Assembly (NCBI GenBank): GCA_028228615.1
Contig: JAOJBS010000004.1
Coordinates: forward strand, 56,303-120,302
Direction of reading: 5' to 3'
Source of the DNA: UBA4421 sp028228615
GTDB lineage: Bacteria; Pseudomonadota; Gammaproteobacteria; Pseudomonadales; Azotimanducaceae
DNA length: 64,000 nt
Shown: piece by piece, positions 53,551 to 61,731 of the stretch
Position numbering within the stretch: the stretch's first letter is position 1
How the letters are laid out: every line of letters begins with the position of its first letter
Translations under genes and position numbers: made by a program
The notes under the pieces: generated by a model
Database searches by the model: none
What the model saw: only the letters and a program-made list of their open reading frames with translations
Told to the model about the DNA's origin: nothing

Positions 53551-55437
53551 TTAAATTATAGTTTCTAAGCGTTCGAGTGCAATCCAAAACCCTTCACCAC
53601 CATTTTTGTGTCCCTGCCAAATTTCAGGAATAAATGATGCCTGCGGACACTCTTTATCCAAAATCAAGGACAGCCGCTCAAAGTCAATATCCCCATCTCC
53701 AATCTGCAAACCTTCTCCATTAACACCTGAGGCATCTCCAAGATGTAAGTGGCCTGTAATTGGAGCTATTTTTTTAGCGAAATCATAAAAATCTACGCCG
53801 AAGTGGTTACTCATCAATCGTGAGTGTGAAATATCAAAGCACATTCGCAAATTTAACTTTTCACACCAATACTTACACTCGTCTGCGTGTACGAATAAAT
53901 TCTGATATCGCTGGCCACCAAAATGCCATGGGAAAGGTGCCATGGTCTGCGGAATTAGCTCAACGCCGTCCATATTCAATAAGGACAAACTATCGGCAAA
54001 GCGCTCATAGTAACTGTCTAATTGCTCTACTGGGAGCAATTCATCCATTGTGAACCCTCCGATATTAGCAACAATCATTGGTCGCTCAGTACTGGGGAAA
54101 TATTTTTTCAAAGCGCGGGTAATATCAATAACTCGCTGTGTCTCCTTTACCGAATATTGACGATAAGCTTCATCAGGAGACGCCAGATCCATAAGTCGAC
54201 TCCCAGAAAATAGCTCTGGAGCATGAACAACAAAGTCGCACTCATATTCTCCATTCAAAAAATCAACGACATTAAGGTCTAGATCGGAATAAGACAGATG
54301 AAATTCAAAAACATCAGGGCTAATTTTGGCATTATACTCGGCAAAATCATGGTAACGGACTGGTACACCCCACGGCCGTTTAAATGAGTAGCTCTTGGGC
54401 TCGATTCTTTCATCTCGCAAGTCCGAAGGATAAAAATATTCTTCCTCTAACATGTCACGCTGCACTACTCGCCCCAAAAGCTGTTCATAGTTCTGAGCCG
54501 ATAAACCTTGTCCAGGGCTAAGGACCTTCAAATGCTTTGGCTCAATAATTGTGCCCTTTAACAGACCTGTGGCCGCAACTAAGCTTTTAGCTAAATTTTC
54601 TCGATTTATCATTTCACCCTGAGAAATAGTTCTTTCAATGCCATCGCCCAAGGCCTCTTCTATCTCTCGAATACCTGCAACAAGCGCCTTAAACTCATCC
54701 CTCTCTAAACTAGCAGCATGATCGGGGCCTTCCATACTCCTATCAAATGTAAAATGTCGTTCCACAACCTTTGCACCAAGACCGACCGCCGCCAATGTTA
54801 CTGCTATACCTCTTTCATGACCGGAATAGCCAATCAAAGGATGAATATCCTTTAACTTTTTAATCCAATTCAGATTAATGTCATGGAATGGTGCTGGGTA
54901 AGTGCTATTGCAGTGCAACAGAACAAACTCCGCATTTCGCGAGTTAAGAAAGTTTGCTGTAATTTGAATTTCATCACGAGAACTCATTCCGGTCGACAAA
55001 ATAAGTGGCTTTTGAGTGGCAATAAGATTTTCGATCAGCGGTAAATTAGTTAGATCTGCAGAAGCGACTTTATAGGCCTTAACATCAAGCGATTCCAAAG
55101 CAACAATGCTATCTGAATCCCAGGGAGTGCACATGTATAAAATACCGTTTTCATCACAATAATTAGCGATATTTCTGTGTTCATCCTGAGATAACTGAAA
55201 CCGCTCTAAAAGGTCTAAAACATATTCGGTTCCAAGATCCTCTCCCTGTTTAGCAAGGCTCTTCTTTCTATATACCGATGTCATATTGCGCATTTGGAAT
55301 TTAACGCAATCAACGCCAGCATCTATTGCAGCATCTACCATTTTCACCGCTAAATCGTAACTACCATTATGATTGTTACCAATTTCGGCAATAATGAAAA
55401 CCCGAGTCTCCCCCACTATAAAATTTGAAATATTCAT
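53551..55437 (-). CDS. Fusion: NeuB-type synthase + SAF + TIM-barrel isomerase-like domain
   Basis: This protein has 628 residues, about twice normal NeuB length. Residues 1-270 form a NeuB barrel (IIAEIGNNHNGSYDLAVKMV, LLHCNSTYPAP, GYSGHERGIAVTLAAVGLGAKVVERHFT). Residues about 280-340 form a SAF domain (KSLVAATGLLKGTIIEPKHL). Residues about 348-628 form a second, xylose-isomerase-like barrel with candidate metal ligands in FEFH, VVHAPE, FDISHS, GHLHLGD and PEIW. The synthase part should condense PEP with a free sugar; the second barrel may isomerise that sugar. It overlaps the CBS-kinase gene by ATGA and precedes gmhA, inside a heptose module. Confidence 0.88.
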   Translation of the reverse strand: MNISNFIVGETRVFIIAEIGNNHNGSYDLAVKMVDAAIDAGVDCVKFQMRNMTSVYRKKSLAKQGEDLGTEYVLDLLERFQLSQDEHRNIANYCDENGILYMCTPWDSDSIVALESLDVKAYKVASADLTNLPLIENLIATQKPLILSTGMSSRDEIQITANFLNSRNAEFVLLHCNSTYPAPFHDINLNWIKKLKDIHPLIGYSGHERGIAVTLAAVGLGAKVVERHFTFDRSMEGPDHAASLERDEFKALVAGIREIEEALGDGIERTISQGEMINRENLAKSLVAATGLLKGTIIEPKHLKVLSPGQGLSAQNYEQLLGRVVQRDMLEEEYFYPSDLRDERIEPKSYSFKRPWGVPVRYHDFAEYNAKISPDVFEFHLSYSDLDLNVVDFLNGEYECDFVVHAPELFSGSRLMDLASPDEAYRQYSVKETQRVIDITRALKKYFPSTERPMIVANIGGFTMDELLPVEQLDSYYERFADSLSLLNMDGVELIPQTMAPFPWHFGGQRYQNLFVHADECKYWCEKLNLRMCFDISHSRLMSNHFGVDFYDFAKKIAPITGHLHLGDASGVNGEGLQIGDGDIDFERLSLILDKECPQASFIPEIWQGHKNGGEGFWIALERLETII

Positions 55438-56834
55438 TGACTTTGTTTTTCCTCAGCAATAGAAGTAGCACTTTCTCTAGATTTCCAAGTTTTAAGGCCA
55501 TCCGGCTCAAAACGAAATGGTAGCAATCTGAGATTTCGAGATTTTAAATAGCTCATCAAAGCATGTTTTTTAAAAGGCGAAACATAAAACAGAAAGAATC
55601 CGCCGCCGCCCGCACCGAGGAGTTTCCCACCAGAAGCGCCATTTTCCTTAGCGCCATTGTAAATATCGTCAATATACTCACTCGAGATCATACTGCTAAA
55701 ATTACGCTTCAGCCTCCAAGCTCTATCCAAACAATCACCGAACTTCGAAAGCTCGCCTCGGAGCAAGTGATTCCGAGTCGCGTAACTCAATTCGACATTA
55801 GCTTTCACCATTTTGCGCACAGCTACTGAAGTCATTGTCTGTTTTTGATTATCATGGATATTTCCCGAATGATGCTCTATACCTGTATCACAAAGAATCA
55901 AGCTCTCCTCTAACTCTAAAGCTATATCAGCATGGACTCGGATAGGATGTACAATATTTTCATCGGCATGAAACTCAATAAAGTTGAACCCCCCAAATAC
56001 CGCCGCATATTGATCCTGCCAACCACCAGCAATCCCAAGATGCAAACGCTCTGCCTGGAACGCAATTTCAGCCAGCTCATGCTGATTCCATTCATCTTCA
56101 CGAAGCATGTTGAAGCATCCCAGAACAACTGCAGAAAGAGTTGCAGAGCCGCCCAAACCAGATCCAACCGGAAAGTCCGAATTAAGATTAAGCTCAAAAC
56201 CATACGATGGTTTTACCACATCTAGTAATGCTTGCACCAAACCAAAAGGACCTTTTTGACATATTGCATCAGCAAGATTTTCGGCAATCAATATGGCGTC
56301 TAAATCGAAAGACCTAATTATAATCTTAAAATCATTTCGAACTTTCATAGTCCCATGACTATATATTGAAATCGCCGTGTTTATAACAGCTCCAGAGCTA
56401 TCTTCAAAGTAATGAGTTAAATCCGACCCCCCACCGCCAAAGCTAACACGCACCGGCGCTCTGGAACGAATATAAATCGATCTTTCATCTTCCAGAGGCA
56501 AATTATTTTTTGAAATTACTGACTGTAATGTTCCGCGCTCATCAAGAATAGGGATGACCTTTATATCCCTATCGAGGCGCTTAATCAGCTGCTCCCTTGG
56601 AGTGCCTATAACGGCTGAAACAAAGTTATAGTTCGTGCAGCTAGAAATATTATCTTCTACAGTAACCCCACTCAAGATCCCATTTCTAATATCACCATCT
56701 GTTGCAATTCCAATAATTTTACCAGCAGCATCCTCGACCAAGATCATGCCGTAATGATTCTGATGTATTTTCTCAAGAGCACTTTTTATTGATGCACTCT
56801 CCTTAATTGCCAAGTTTTCGATTTCAACGCTCAA
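55434..56834 (-). CDS. Fusion: CBS-domain pair + GHMP kinase (HddA-like)
   Basis: This protein has 466 residues. Residues about 8-118 form two CBS motifs (HYGMILVEDAAGKIIGIATDGDI, then VIPILDERGTLQSVI). From about 122 a GHMP kinase follows (RSRAPVRVSFGGGGSDL; ATP loop PVGSGLGGSA at 222-231; LLGAGGGGFFLFY). The kinase resembles HddA, which phosphorylates heptose 7-phosphate at O1. CBS pairs usually bind adenine nucleotides, so activity may respond to energy state; this is inference. The start is TTG with AGGAG 5 bases upstream, overlapping the guanylyltransferase gene by 11 bases. Confidence 0.88.
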   Translation of the reverse strand: MSVEIENLAIKESASIKSALEKIHQNHYGMILVEDAAGKIIGIATDGDIRNGILSGVTVEDNISSCTNYNFVSAVIGTPREQLIKRLDRDIKVIPILDERGTLQSVISKNNLPLEDERSIYIRSRAPVRVSFGGGGSDLTHYFEDSSGAVINTAISIYSHGTMKVRNDFKIIIRSFDLDAILIAENLADAICQKGPFGLVQALLDVVKPSYGFELNLNSDFPVGSGLGGSATLSAVVLGCFNMLREDEWNQHELAEIAFQAERLHLGIAGGWQDQYAAVFGGFNFIEFHADENIVHPIRVHADIALELEESLILCDTGIEHHSGNIHDNQKQTMTSVAVRKMVKANVELSYATRNHLLRGELSKFGDCLDRAWRLKRNFSSMISSEYIDDIYNGAKENGASGGKLLGAGGGGFFLFYVSPFKKHALMSYLKSRNLRLLPFRFEPDGLKTWKSRESATSIAEEKQSQ

Positions 56835-57537
56835 ACTTTTCTCCTAACTCCATCCACCTACAAAATTTTAGATAGTCCTCTGGAACTCCAATATCAATAA
56901 AATCAGCATCCATTTCGATAACGCCAAGGGTTCCAATTTTAATAACATTAGGAAAAATTTTGCTTTCTAATGAAAAACTAGAATTTTCTGGACAACCCTC
57001 GAAAATAGAAGGACTTAAGTGGTATATTCCTGCATTTATAAGTCCTTCACCAGCAGACTCACTTTTCTCTAAAAATTCCTGAACGACACCATCAGTTACA
57101 ACTAACGCACCATAACGAGAGCAATCATTTGCCTCTACCGCACCAATCGTATTGGGTAATGAATTATTGATTTCACTTATACCTTTGCTCAACCATGTGT
57201 CTGCGTTTACCACTAAAAAAGACTCTGTAATTTCCAGATTTTTTATAGCATGCCAAACAGATCCTCCCGTACCAAGAGGCTTTTCTTCAACAATTACGTT
57301 AATTTTAATATCACGAAAACGCTCTTTTTTTAAAATATCACTTAAAACATCCTCAATTAAGTGAGATTCAAAATGCAACAGAAAAATAAATTCTTTGACG
57401 CCTTGTTCAACCCATCTTTCAATGAGATGAACAATAAAAGGTTTACCTGAAACTGGCGCAAGAGGCTTGGGAACATCGGAGACTAGCCCACGAAGTCGAG
57501 TACCAAACCCACCAGCCAAAACCAAGAGTGGCTTCAT
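56824..57537 (-). CDS. Sugar-1-phosphate nucleotidyltransferase (HddC-like)
   Basis: This 237-residue protein opens with LLVLAGGFGTRLRGLV, the nucleotide-binding loop of NTP transferases. VPKPLAPVSGKPFI and VVNADTWLSKGI agree with HddC/RmlA-like enzymes. In this gene set it should attach GMP to heptose 1-phosphate, giving GDP-heptose. It is flanked by the phosphatase and the CBS-kinase genes with 11-base spacing or overlap. The nucleotide (GDP, ADP or CDP) is assigned by context only. Confidence 0.85.
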   Translation of the reverse strand: MKPLLVLAGGFGTRLRGLVSDVPKPLAPVSGKPFIVHLIERWVEQGVKEFIFLLHFESHLIEDVLSDILKKERFRDIKINVIVEEKPLGTGGSVWHAIKNLEITESFLVVNADTWLSKGISEINNSLPNTIGAVEANDCSRYGALVVTDGVVQEFLEKSESAGEGLINAGIYHLSPSIFEGCPENSSFSLESKIFPNVIKIGTLGVIEMDADFIDIGVPEDYLKFCRWMELGEKFER

Positions 57538-57548
57538 GAAAGAAATCT

Positions 57549-58091
57549 CTATAAGTAAATTTGAGCCTGATTAAGACTAGAAATATAGTGACAGTTATTA
57601 CAATCTAAACTGTCAAAGCAAGGGTCAGTCTTAAAGAATAGGTTAACTCCGATGCCGGCCGCGTTACCTGCTTCGATATCGGAAATTTTATCGCCGATAA
57701 GGATGCTCTCACTCAAATCTAAATCAAATTGGCTTTTAGCTTCTAATAGCATCCCAGGATGAGGCTTCCTGGAAAAGTGATCTTTCTTATACTCTCCGAT
57801 TCCGAATACCGGGTGGTAAGGAGAAAAGTACACCTTTTCCAGATGGACACCTTCAGCCTCAAATATATCTAGCATCCATGTAGTGACCACCTGAAAATCT
57901 GCTTCCGAATAATATCCTCGGCCAATACCCGCCTGATTAGTAATAACAAAAAGTAAATACCCTTTACTAATAGCTGCACGTGCCAGCTGAAAAATTCCAT
58001 CAATAAAAATAAAATCGCTAATGCGATACACATAACCAGTATCAACATTGATAACTCCATCTCGATCAAGGAACATCGCTTTTTGGCTCAC
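57549..58091 (-). CDS. gmhB: D,D-heptose 1,7-bisphosphate phosphatase (GmhB-like)
   Basis: This 180-residue HAD-IIIA phosphatase has MFLDRDGVIN (nucleophile Asp9, acid Asp11), FVITNQAGIGRGYY, HFSRKPHPGML and LIGDKISDIEAG. It removes the 7-phosphate of heptose bisphosphate. Unlike E. coli GmhB it lacks the zinc-binding cysteines (SPYHPVFG in place of CPHHP, and no CxC before RKP), as in some HddB-like forms. The start is GTG. It is the first gene of the heptose module, following a gap of about 260 bases after galU. Confidence 0.88.
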   Translation of the reverse strand: MSQKAMFLDRDGVINVDTGYVYRISDFIFIDGIFQLARAAISKGYLLFVITNQAGIGRGYYSEADFQVVTTWMLDIFEAEGVHLEKVYFSPYHPVFGIGEYKKDHFSRKPHPGMLLEAKSQFDLDLSESILIGDKISDIEAGNAAGIGVNLFFKTDPCFDSLDCNNCHYISSLNQAQIYL

Positions 58092-58350
58092 GTTTACGCC
58101 CCTATGCTTATTGCGTTTAGGCCAAAGAACCTATCAAATTTTGCCTGAAGCATCACATCTCCGCCTTGCAAAAAAAGCTGTTGGGCGCGTTGCTCTAGAT
58201 AGAAACCAAAACCTTGCGCCTGAAACCCCAACCATGATTGCCGGACTGGCACCCATATGTGTTTCCATACGTAAATCACTGCGTTGAGCCGGTATACGTC
58301 TTCAACCTAATTGTTCCTTTACAGACTTCTGAAATCTCGGAAACTAACCT

Positions 58351-59276
58351 CTAAAATACGATAATAGCCTTTATCGAATCATACCAAGCGCTCTTTTCAA
58401 TAAGCGCTTTAATTACCTGCTTGGTCTCAGGATCTCGCATACCCACCGCCAGGTTAGCACTTAAAAAACTCTGCTTGTTGCCACAGTCAAAGATGCCTGC
58501 GTCGGTCTCAAAGGCATTTAGCCCGTCACGCTTAAGCAGCTCATCCAGCGCGTCGGTCAGCTGTATCTCACCACCCACACCCGCAACGGTGGTCTCAAGC
58601 AGGTCTAGCACTTTAGAGGGAAGAATATAGCGACCCAGCACGGCTAAATTAGAGGGCGCATCCTCTGGTGAGGGCTTTTCAACCAAGCCCTTTAAGGCAA
58701 CACTTCTAAAAGGCTCGCTCGCCGCGCCATTCAAGTCAGCGACACCGTAATTTTCAATCGCCTCAGAATCAACACGCTCCACCATCACCTGGCCTATACC
58801 AGTCTCATCCCAGGCATCAGTCATGGCCGTAAAGCTATAATTTTTTTCCCGCGATTCTTGGTCAAGTACCAGGACATCGGGCAGCAGCACCGCAAAGGGC
58901 TCGTTATTTAATAAATGCTTTGCACAGAGAACCGCATGCCCTAGACCCAGCGCATCACTCTGCCGAACAGAGGTCACCGTGACATGACCGGGTATGATGT
59001 TTTTGACCGTGCCCAGAATGGTCTCTTTGCCCTTCTTCTCAAGCCGGTGCTCAAGCTCATAGTGCGCATCAAAGTGATTCTCGTCGCCTCTTTGCCGCTT
59101 CTTGTGACGAGGATGATCTCAGTGATGCCCGCCGCAATGGCCTCCTTGACCACGTGCTCGATAATGGGACGATCATACACCGGTAATAATTCTTTTGGGA
59201 TCGCCTTAGTTGCAGGCAGCATGCGTGTACCAAGCCCAGCTACCGGGATAACAGCTTTTCTAATCGGTTTATTCAT
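58351..59276 (-). pseudogene. galU: UTP-glucose-1-phosphate uridylyltransferase with a frameshift
   Basis: The start is KAVIPVAGLGTRMLPATKAI, the GalU nucleotide-binding loop, in one frame. After GKEA the frame shifts near 59083. The expected ENHFDAHYELEHRLEKKGKE then continues in another frame through TSVRQSDALGLGHAV to a normal-length end with FDCGNKQSFLSANLAVG. One missing base explains it. The gene is broken unless this is an assembly error. The ATG overlaps the MarR-like stop by a few bases, so it belongs to that transcript. GalU makes UDP-glucose. Confidence 0.88.
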
Positions 59277-59628
59277 GATGCCCTCGAGGGAAATGAGGCG
59301 CTTCCTCTATTGCCGCAACTTCCGCTCGCAAAGCTTCAATTTCCGCTTGAAGCTCAGAGTACTCACGCTGTTTGCGCGCTAAAAACCGCACGGTAATGGC
59401 TGCTTTTTCAACGATCCCAACGGGCGTCAAAACGTAGGCGTAGCCTAACTTATTCTTAGAGCCTCGAAAATTATTCAGCTTAACCCAGCCAACATCGATC
59501 AATGATTTTAAGACGTAATGACCCTTACCTAAACTGACGCCTAGGGCGGAGGAGAGTTGGCGCTGAGAAAGCTTTGGATTTGCCTCGAGCAGCTTCAATG
59601 CTCTATATGCAGTTTCTTCGTTTGTCAT
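59269..59628 (-). CDS. MarR-like EPS-associated transcriptional regulator
   Basis: This protein of about 119 residues has a winged helix (ALKLLEANPKLSQRQLSSAL, then GVSLGKGHYVLKSLIDVGWV) and a C-terminal coiled coil (REYSELQAEIEALRAEVAAI). It matches the MarR-type family linked to exopolysaccharide loci (EPS-associated MarR). I start it at the ATG at 59628; an upstream in-frame codon would add 18 low-quality residues. It lies just after rfaH and before galU; twin palindromes and an ops-like site lie upstream of it. It probably senses no small ligand I can name. Confidence 0.85.
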   Translation of the reverse strand: MTNEETAYRALKLLEANPKLSQRQLSSALGVSLGKGHYVLKSLIDVGWVKLNNFRGSKNKLGYAYVLTPVGIVEKAAITVRFLARKQREYSELQAEIEALRAEVAAIEEAPHFPRGHHE

Positions 59629-59654
59629 TGCTTTTAGGGGGCTTATAGTTTCGG

Positions 59655-59667
59655 GCAGGCTACCGCA
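59655..59667 (-). promoter_or_regulatory. ops-like element (RfaH recruitment site)
   Basis: On the minus strand the sequence tGCGGTAGCCTGC matches the ops consensus GGCGGTAGCnTGC except at the first base. It lies between rfaH and the MarR-like gene, pointing into the 38-kb glycan operon. RfaH binds ops in the non-template strand of a paused elongation complex and suppresses termination. The position fits, but this is a short motif and is unproven. Confidence 0.6.
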
Positions 59668-59684
59668 CGGTCTTTTCAACAACC

Positions 59685-59720
59685 GTTCATATGTTGAACA
59701 GTATCGTTCACCACATGAAC
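59685..59720. promoter_or_regulatory. Twin 15-bp palindromes, operator candidates
   Basis: Two perfect GTTCA-N5-TGAAC dyads, gttcatatgttgaac (59685-59699) and gttcaccacatgaac (59706-59720), have centres 21 bp apart, two helical turns. They lie just upstream of the MarR-like gene, in the position expected for an autoregulatory operator. Confidence 0.65.
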
Positions 59721-59795
59721 GCAGTCAATGCCTTTCCCGCCGGACACCTAGTTCGACCTAGTTACGCCAACCAGCCAAAAGAATCCTCAAGCCTC

Positions 59796-60272
59796 TTAGC
59801 CAATGACATGACTTGAGGGGAGCAAAACCCGTTGCTGGCGACCCAGTACGATCAGTAGAACTTCTACTCGATCTTTCGATCTCTTAGAATAAAGGCCCTG
59901 AAGTCCTTTGAAAGGCCCGCCCGTGAGGCTGACCACATCGCCAGATTGCAGTCCGGGTGACTTCTCACCGTAAAACGCCTCTACGCGACGAATCTCATCC
60001 AGCACGCCCGCGTTGACCACGGCAGGCTTACCCTCCAACCCGAAAGAGACTAAAGCAATAACCCCTGGCGTTGAACGAATGCTCGAAACCGATCGCTTGC
60101 CGCTTTCAACAAAACAATAACCCGGGAAAAGTACTTGCTTGCCGGCTACTTCTTTTAAAACATCATATTTTGGAATCTCGGGGCAATAAACCTTGAACCC
60201 TTGCTCTTGCAGGTGATTTATCGCGCGGCTCTCTTGGCGCGCTTTCGTTCTGACGACAAGCCAGTCCATCAT
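59796..60272 (-). CDS. rfaH: RfaH/NusG-family antiterminator
   Basis: This 158-residue protein has a NusG N-terminal domain (DWLVVRTKARQESRAINHLQEQGF, VYCPEIPKY, LFPGYCFVE) and a KOW-type C-terminal domain (SGDVVSLTGGPFKGLQGLYS). The length and the opening resemble RfaH rather than NusG. It binds RNA polymerase at ops sites and prevents early termination in long surface-glycan operons. An ops-like motif lies about 130 bases downstream of its stop. It is encoded inside the operon it probably controls. Confidence 0.92.
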   Translation of the reverse strand: MMDWLVVRTKARQESRAINHLQEQGFKVYCPEIPKYDVLKEVAGKQVLFPGYCFVESGKRSVSSIRSTPGVIALVSFGLEGKPAVVNAGVLDEIRRVEAFYGEKSPGLQSGDVVSLTGGPFKGLQGLYSKRSKDRVEVLLIVLGRQQRVLLPSSHVIG

Positions 60273-60377
60273 TTACTCCTACCCGCCCAATAACCTTAAA
60301 CGACCAATTCACTAAGCGATGATCCGTGATAGTCGAAAATCGTAACGGATCGACTCACAGCCCCACTATTCGTAATA

Positions 60378-60560
60378 GTTTCCTATCGCCTCTTTGCGAC
60401 TTATTGTGACAATTATAATTTCAGTGATGCTAGCTGCGATAGCTTCCTTGACCACATGCTCAATAATCGGCTGGTCATAGCCCGGCAATAGTTCCTTTGG
60501 AATCGCCATAGTCTTAGCTAGCATCTAATACCGAGCCCCGCCATTGGAATCACAGTTTTT
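60378..60560 (-). pseudogene. Second, degenerate galU N-terminal fragment
   Basis: Minus-strand sequence reads TVIPMAGLGIRC, then in another frame MLAKTMAIPKELLPGYDQPI, then IEHVVKEAIAASITEIIIVT and ISRKEAIGN. This parallels the N-terminus of galU at 59276. A TAA precedes it in frame and a frame change interrupts it. It stops near the same point (after KEA) at which the other galU copy is frameshifted. It is squeezed between the WecA-like stop and rfaH and cannot encode an enzyme. Confidence 0.88.
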
Positions 60561-60574
60561 TATAGAAGCAAACG

Positions 60575-61687
60575 CTAACTTTTTCCAGACGACTCTAAAT
60601 ATTGCGCTAAAAGCAAATGCGCAACGCAGTACGAGCAGAAGACCCACAGCCAACCTACTGAGCTTAGAGGTAAAAGATCTAATAAATAACCTGTCATAGG
60701 AATCAATGTAGAAAAGATCGCTAGCGAAAGACCTGTGCAAGTATTCCCAAGCAACGGCGAGAAACCGAAACTTTTCAGTTTTTCGAAAAGCATATTGTGC
60801 AAATGGTTATTATCTGCGGCAAGCAAGGACTCCCCAAGCTTCCAACGCACAAACAGAATTCTGATCAGCTCAACACATGGATAGCTTAAGAGGCATGCAT
60901 AAAACCAAACTGACGAGTTTCCTTGCATATAAAGATCGACGCAAATCAGCGCCATTGTTGCAGAAAGAAAGTAAGCGCCTGAGTCACCAAGAAACATTGA
61001 TCCAGTAACTACATTGAATAAACTGAACACGATGGTACTTACCATCAACGTTAAAAGAACACCAGACCCTGTCTCCAAGTAACCTACTAGAAAAACCGCT
61101 ATTGCTATCGTACAGAGTAGACCGTTAGCGCCATCCGCCATATTCCCAGCATTGATATACCCTACGACACATATTGTCATACCCGCGCCCACAACAAGTG
61201 GAAGATTTAACCATTGCAGCGCAGACGTTGGAAATATATCAATTGGAAGATCTGAAGAAATCAGAAAAAAATACAAACTCACTATCATAAAAAGTATTTG
61301 CAGCCTAAATCTCGGTGAAAGTCGCTGGGCGTAGTCCTCCCAAAAGCCAACAGCGCCGCACAGTAACGCGACAACTAAATATCTCGGAAGGTTCTCAGAA
61401 ATGTAAGATTGGATAGAAACAACACTACTCTCTTGCGCCACAAACTGAACACAGCCAAATACAATAGAACCCAGAAAAATAACCGGGCCACCCAAACGTG
61501 AAGAAGTCTTTTCGGAAATCCCGTGCTTATCAGCAGCGTCAAGAAAGAAATTTTTTGAACTGACAGCAAACATACTGAGAGCCATAGCGACGCCCACAAC
61601 GCCGCCCACAAGACCCGAGACGATCACTAACAAGGCTTTCCAGCCACGCTGCGACCAGGGCATATCATTCTCGACTTTATTAGACAT
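60575..61687 (-). CDS. WecA/WbpL-like polyprenyl-phosphate HexNAc-1-P transferase
   Basis: This 370-residue polytopic protein of the MraY/WecA family has about ten or eleven membrane segments. GFWEDYAQRLSPRFRL is the cytoplasmic acidic loop, NAGNMADGANGL the catalytic Asp loop, and FLGDSGAYFLS and NNHLHN the remaining signatures. It transfers a HexNAc- or QuiNAc/FucNAc-1-phosphate to undecaprenyl phosphate, starting repeat-unit assembly. It follows wzz by about 45 bases. A second, unrelated initiating transferase lies at the other end of the locus. Confidence 0.9.
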   Translation of the reverse strand: MSNKVENDMPWSQRGWKALLVIVSGLVGGVVGVAMALSMFAVSSKNFFLDAADKHGISEKTSSRLGGPVIFLGSIVFGCVQFVAQESSVVSIQSYISENLPRYLVVALLCGAVGFWEDYAQRLSPRFRLQILFMIVSLYFFLISSDLPIDIFPTSALQWLNLPLVVGAGMTICVVGYINAGNMADGANGLLCTIAIAVFLVGYLETGSGVLLTLMVSTIVFSLFNVVTGSMFLGDSGAYFLSATMALICVDLYMQGNSSVWFYACLLSYPCVELIRILFVRWKLGESLLAADNNHLHNMLFEKLKSFGFSPLLGNTCTGLSLAIFSTLIPMTGYLLDLLPLSSVGWLWVFCSYCVAHLLLAQYLESSGKS

Positions 61688-61731
61688 TGCTAACGCATTT
61701 TTCTTTAGGCAAGTAGAAAACGGCTACCTGC

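Noticed and set aside
58094..58287. Open stretches on both strands between galU and gmhB
   Set aside because: Neither translation resembles a known protein, there is no good ribosome site, and the two overlap on opposite strands; treated as non-coding.
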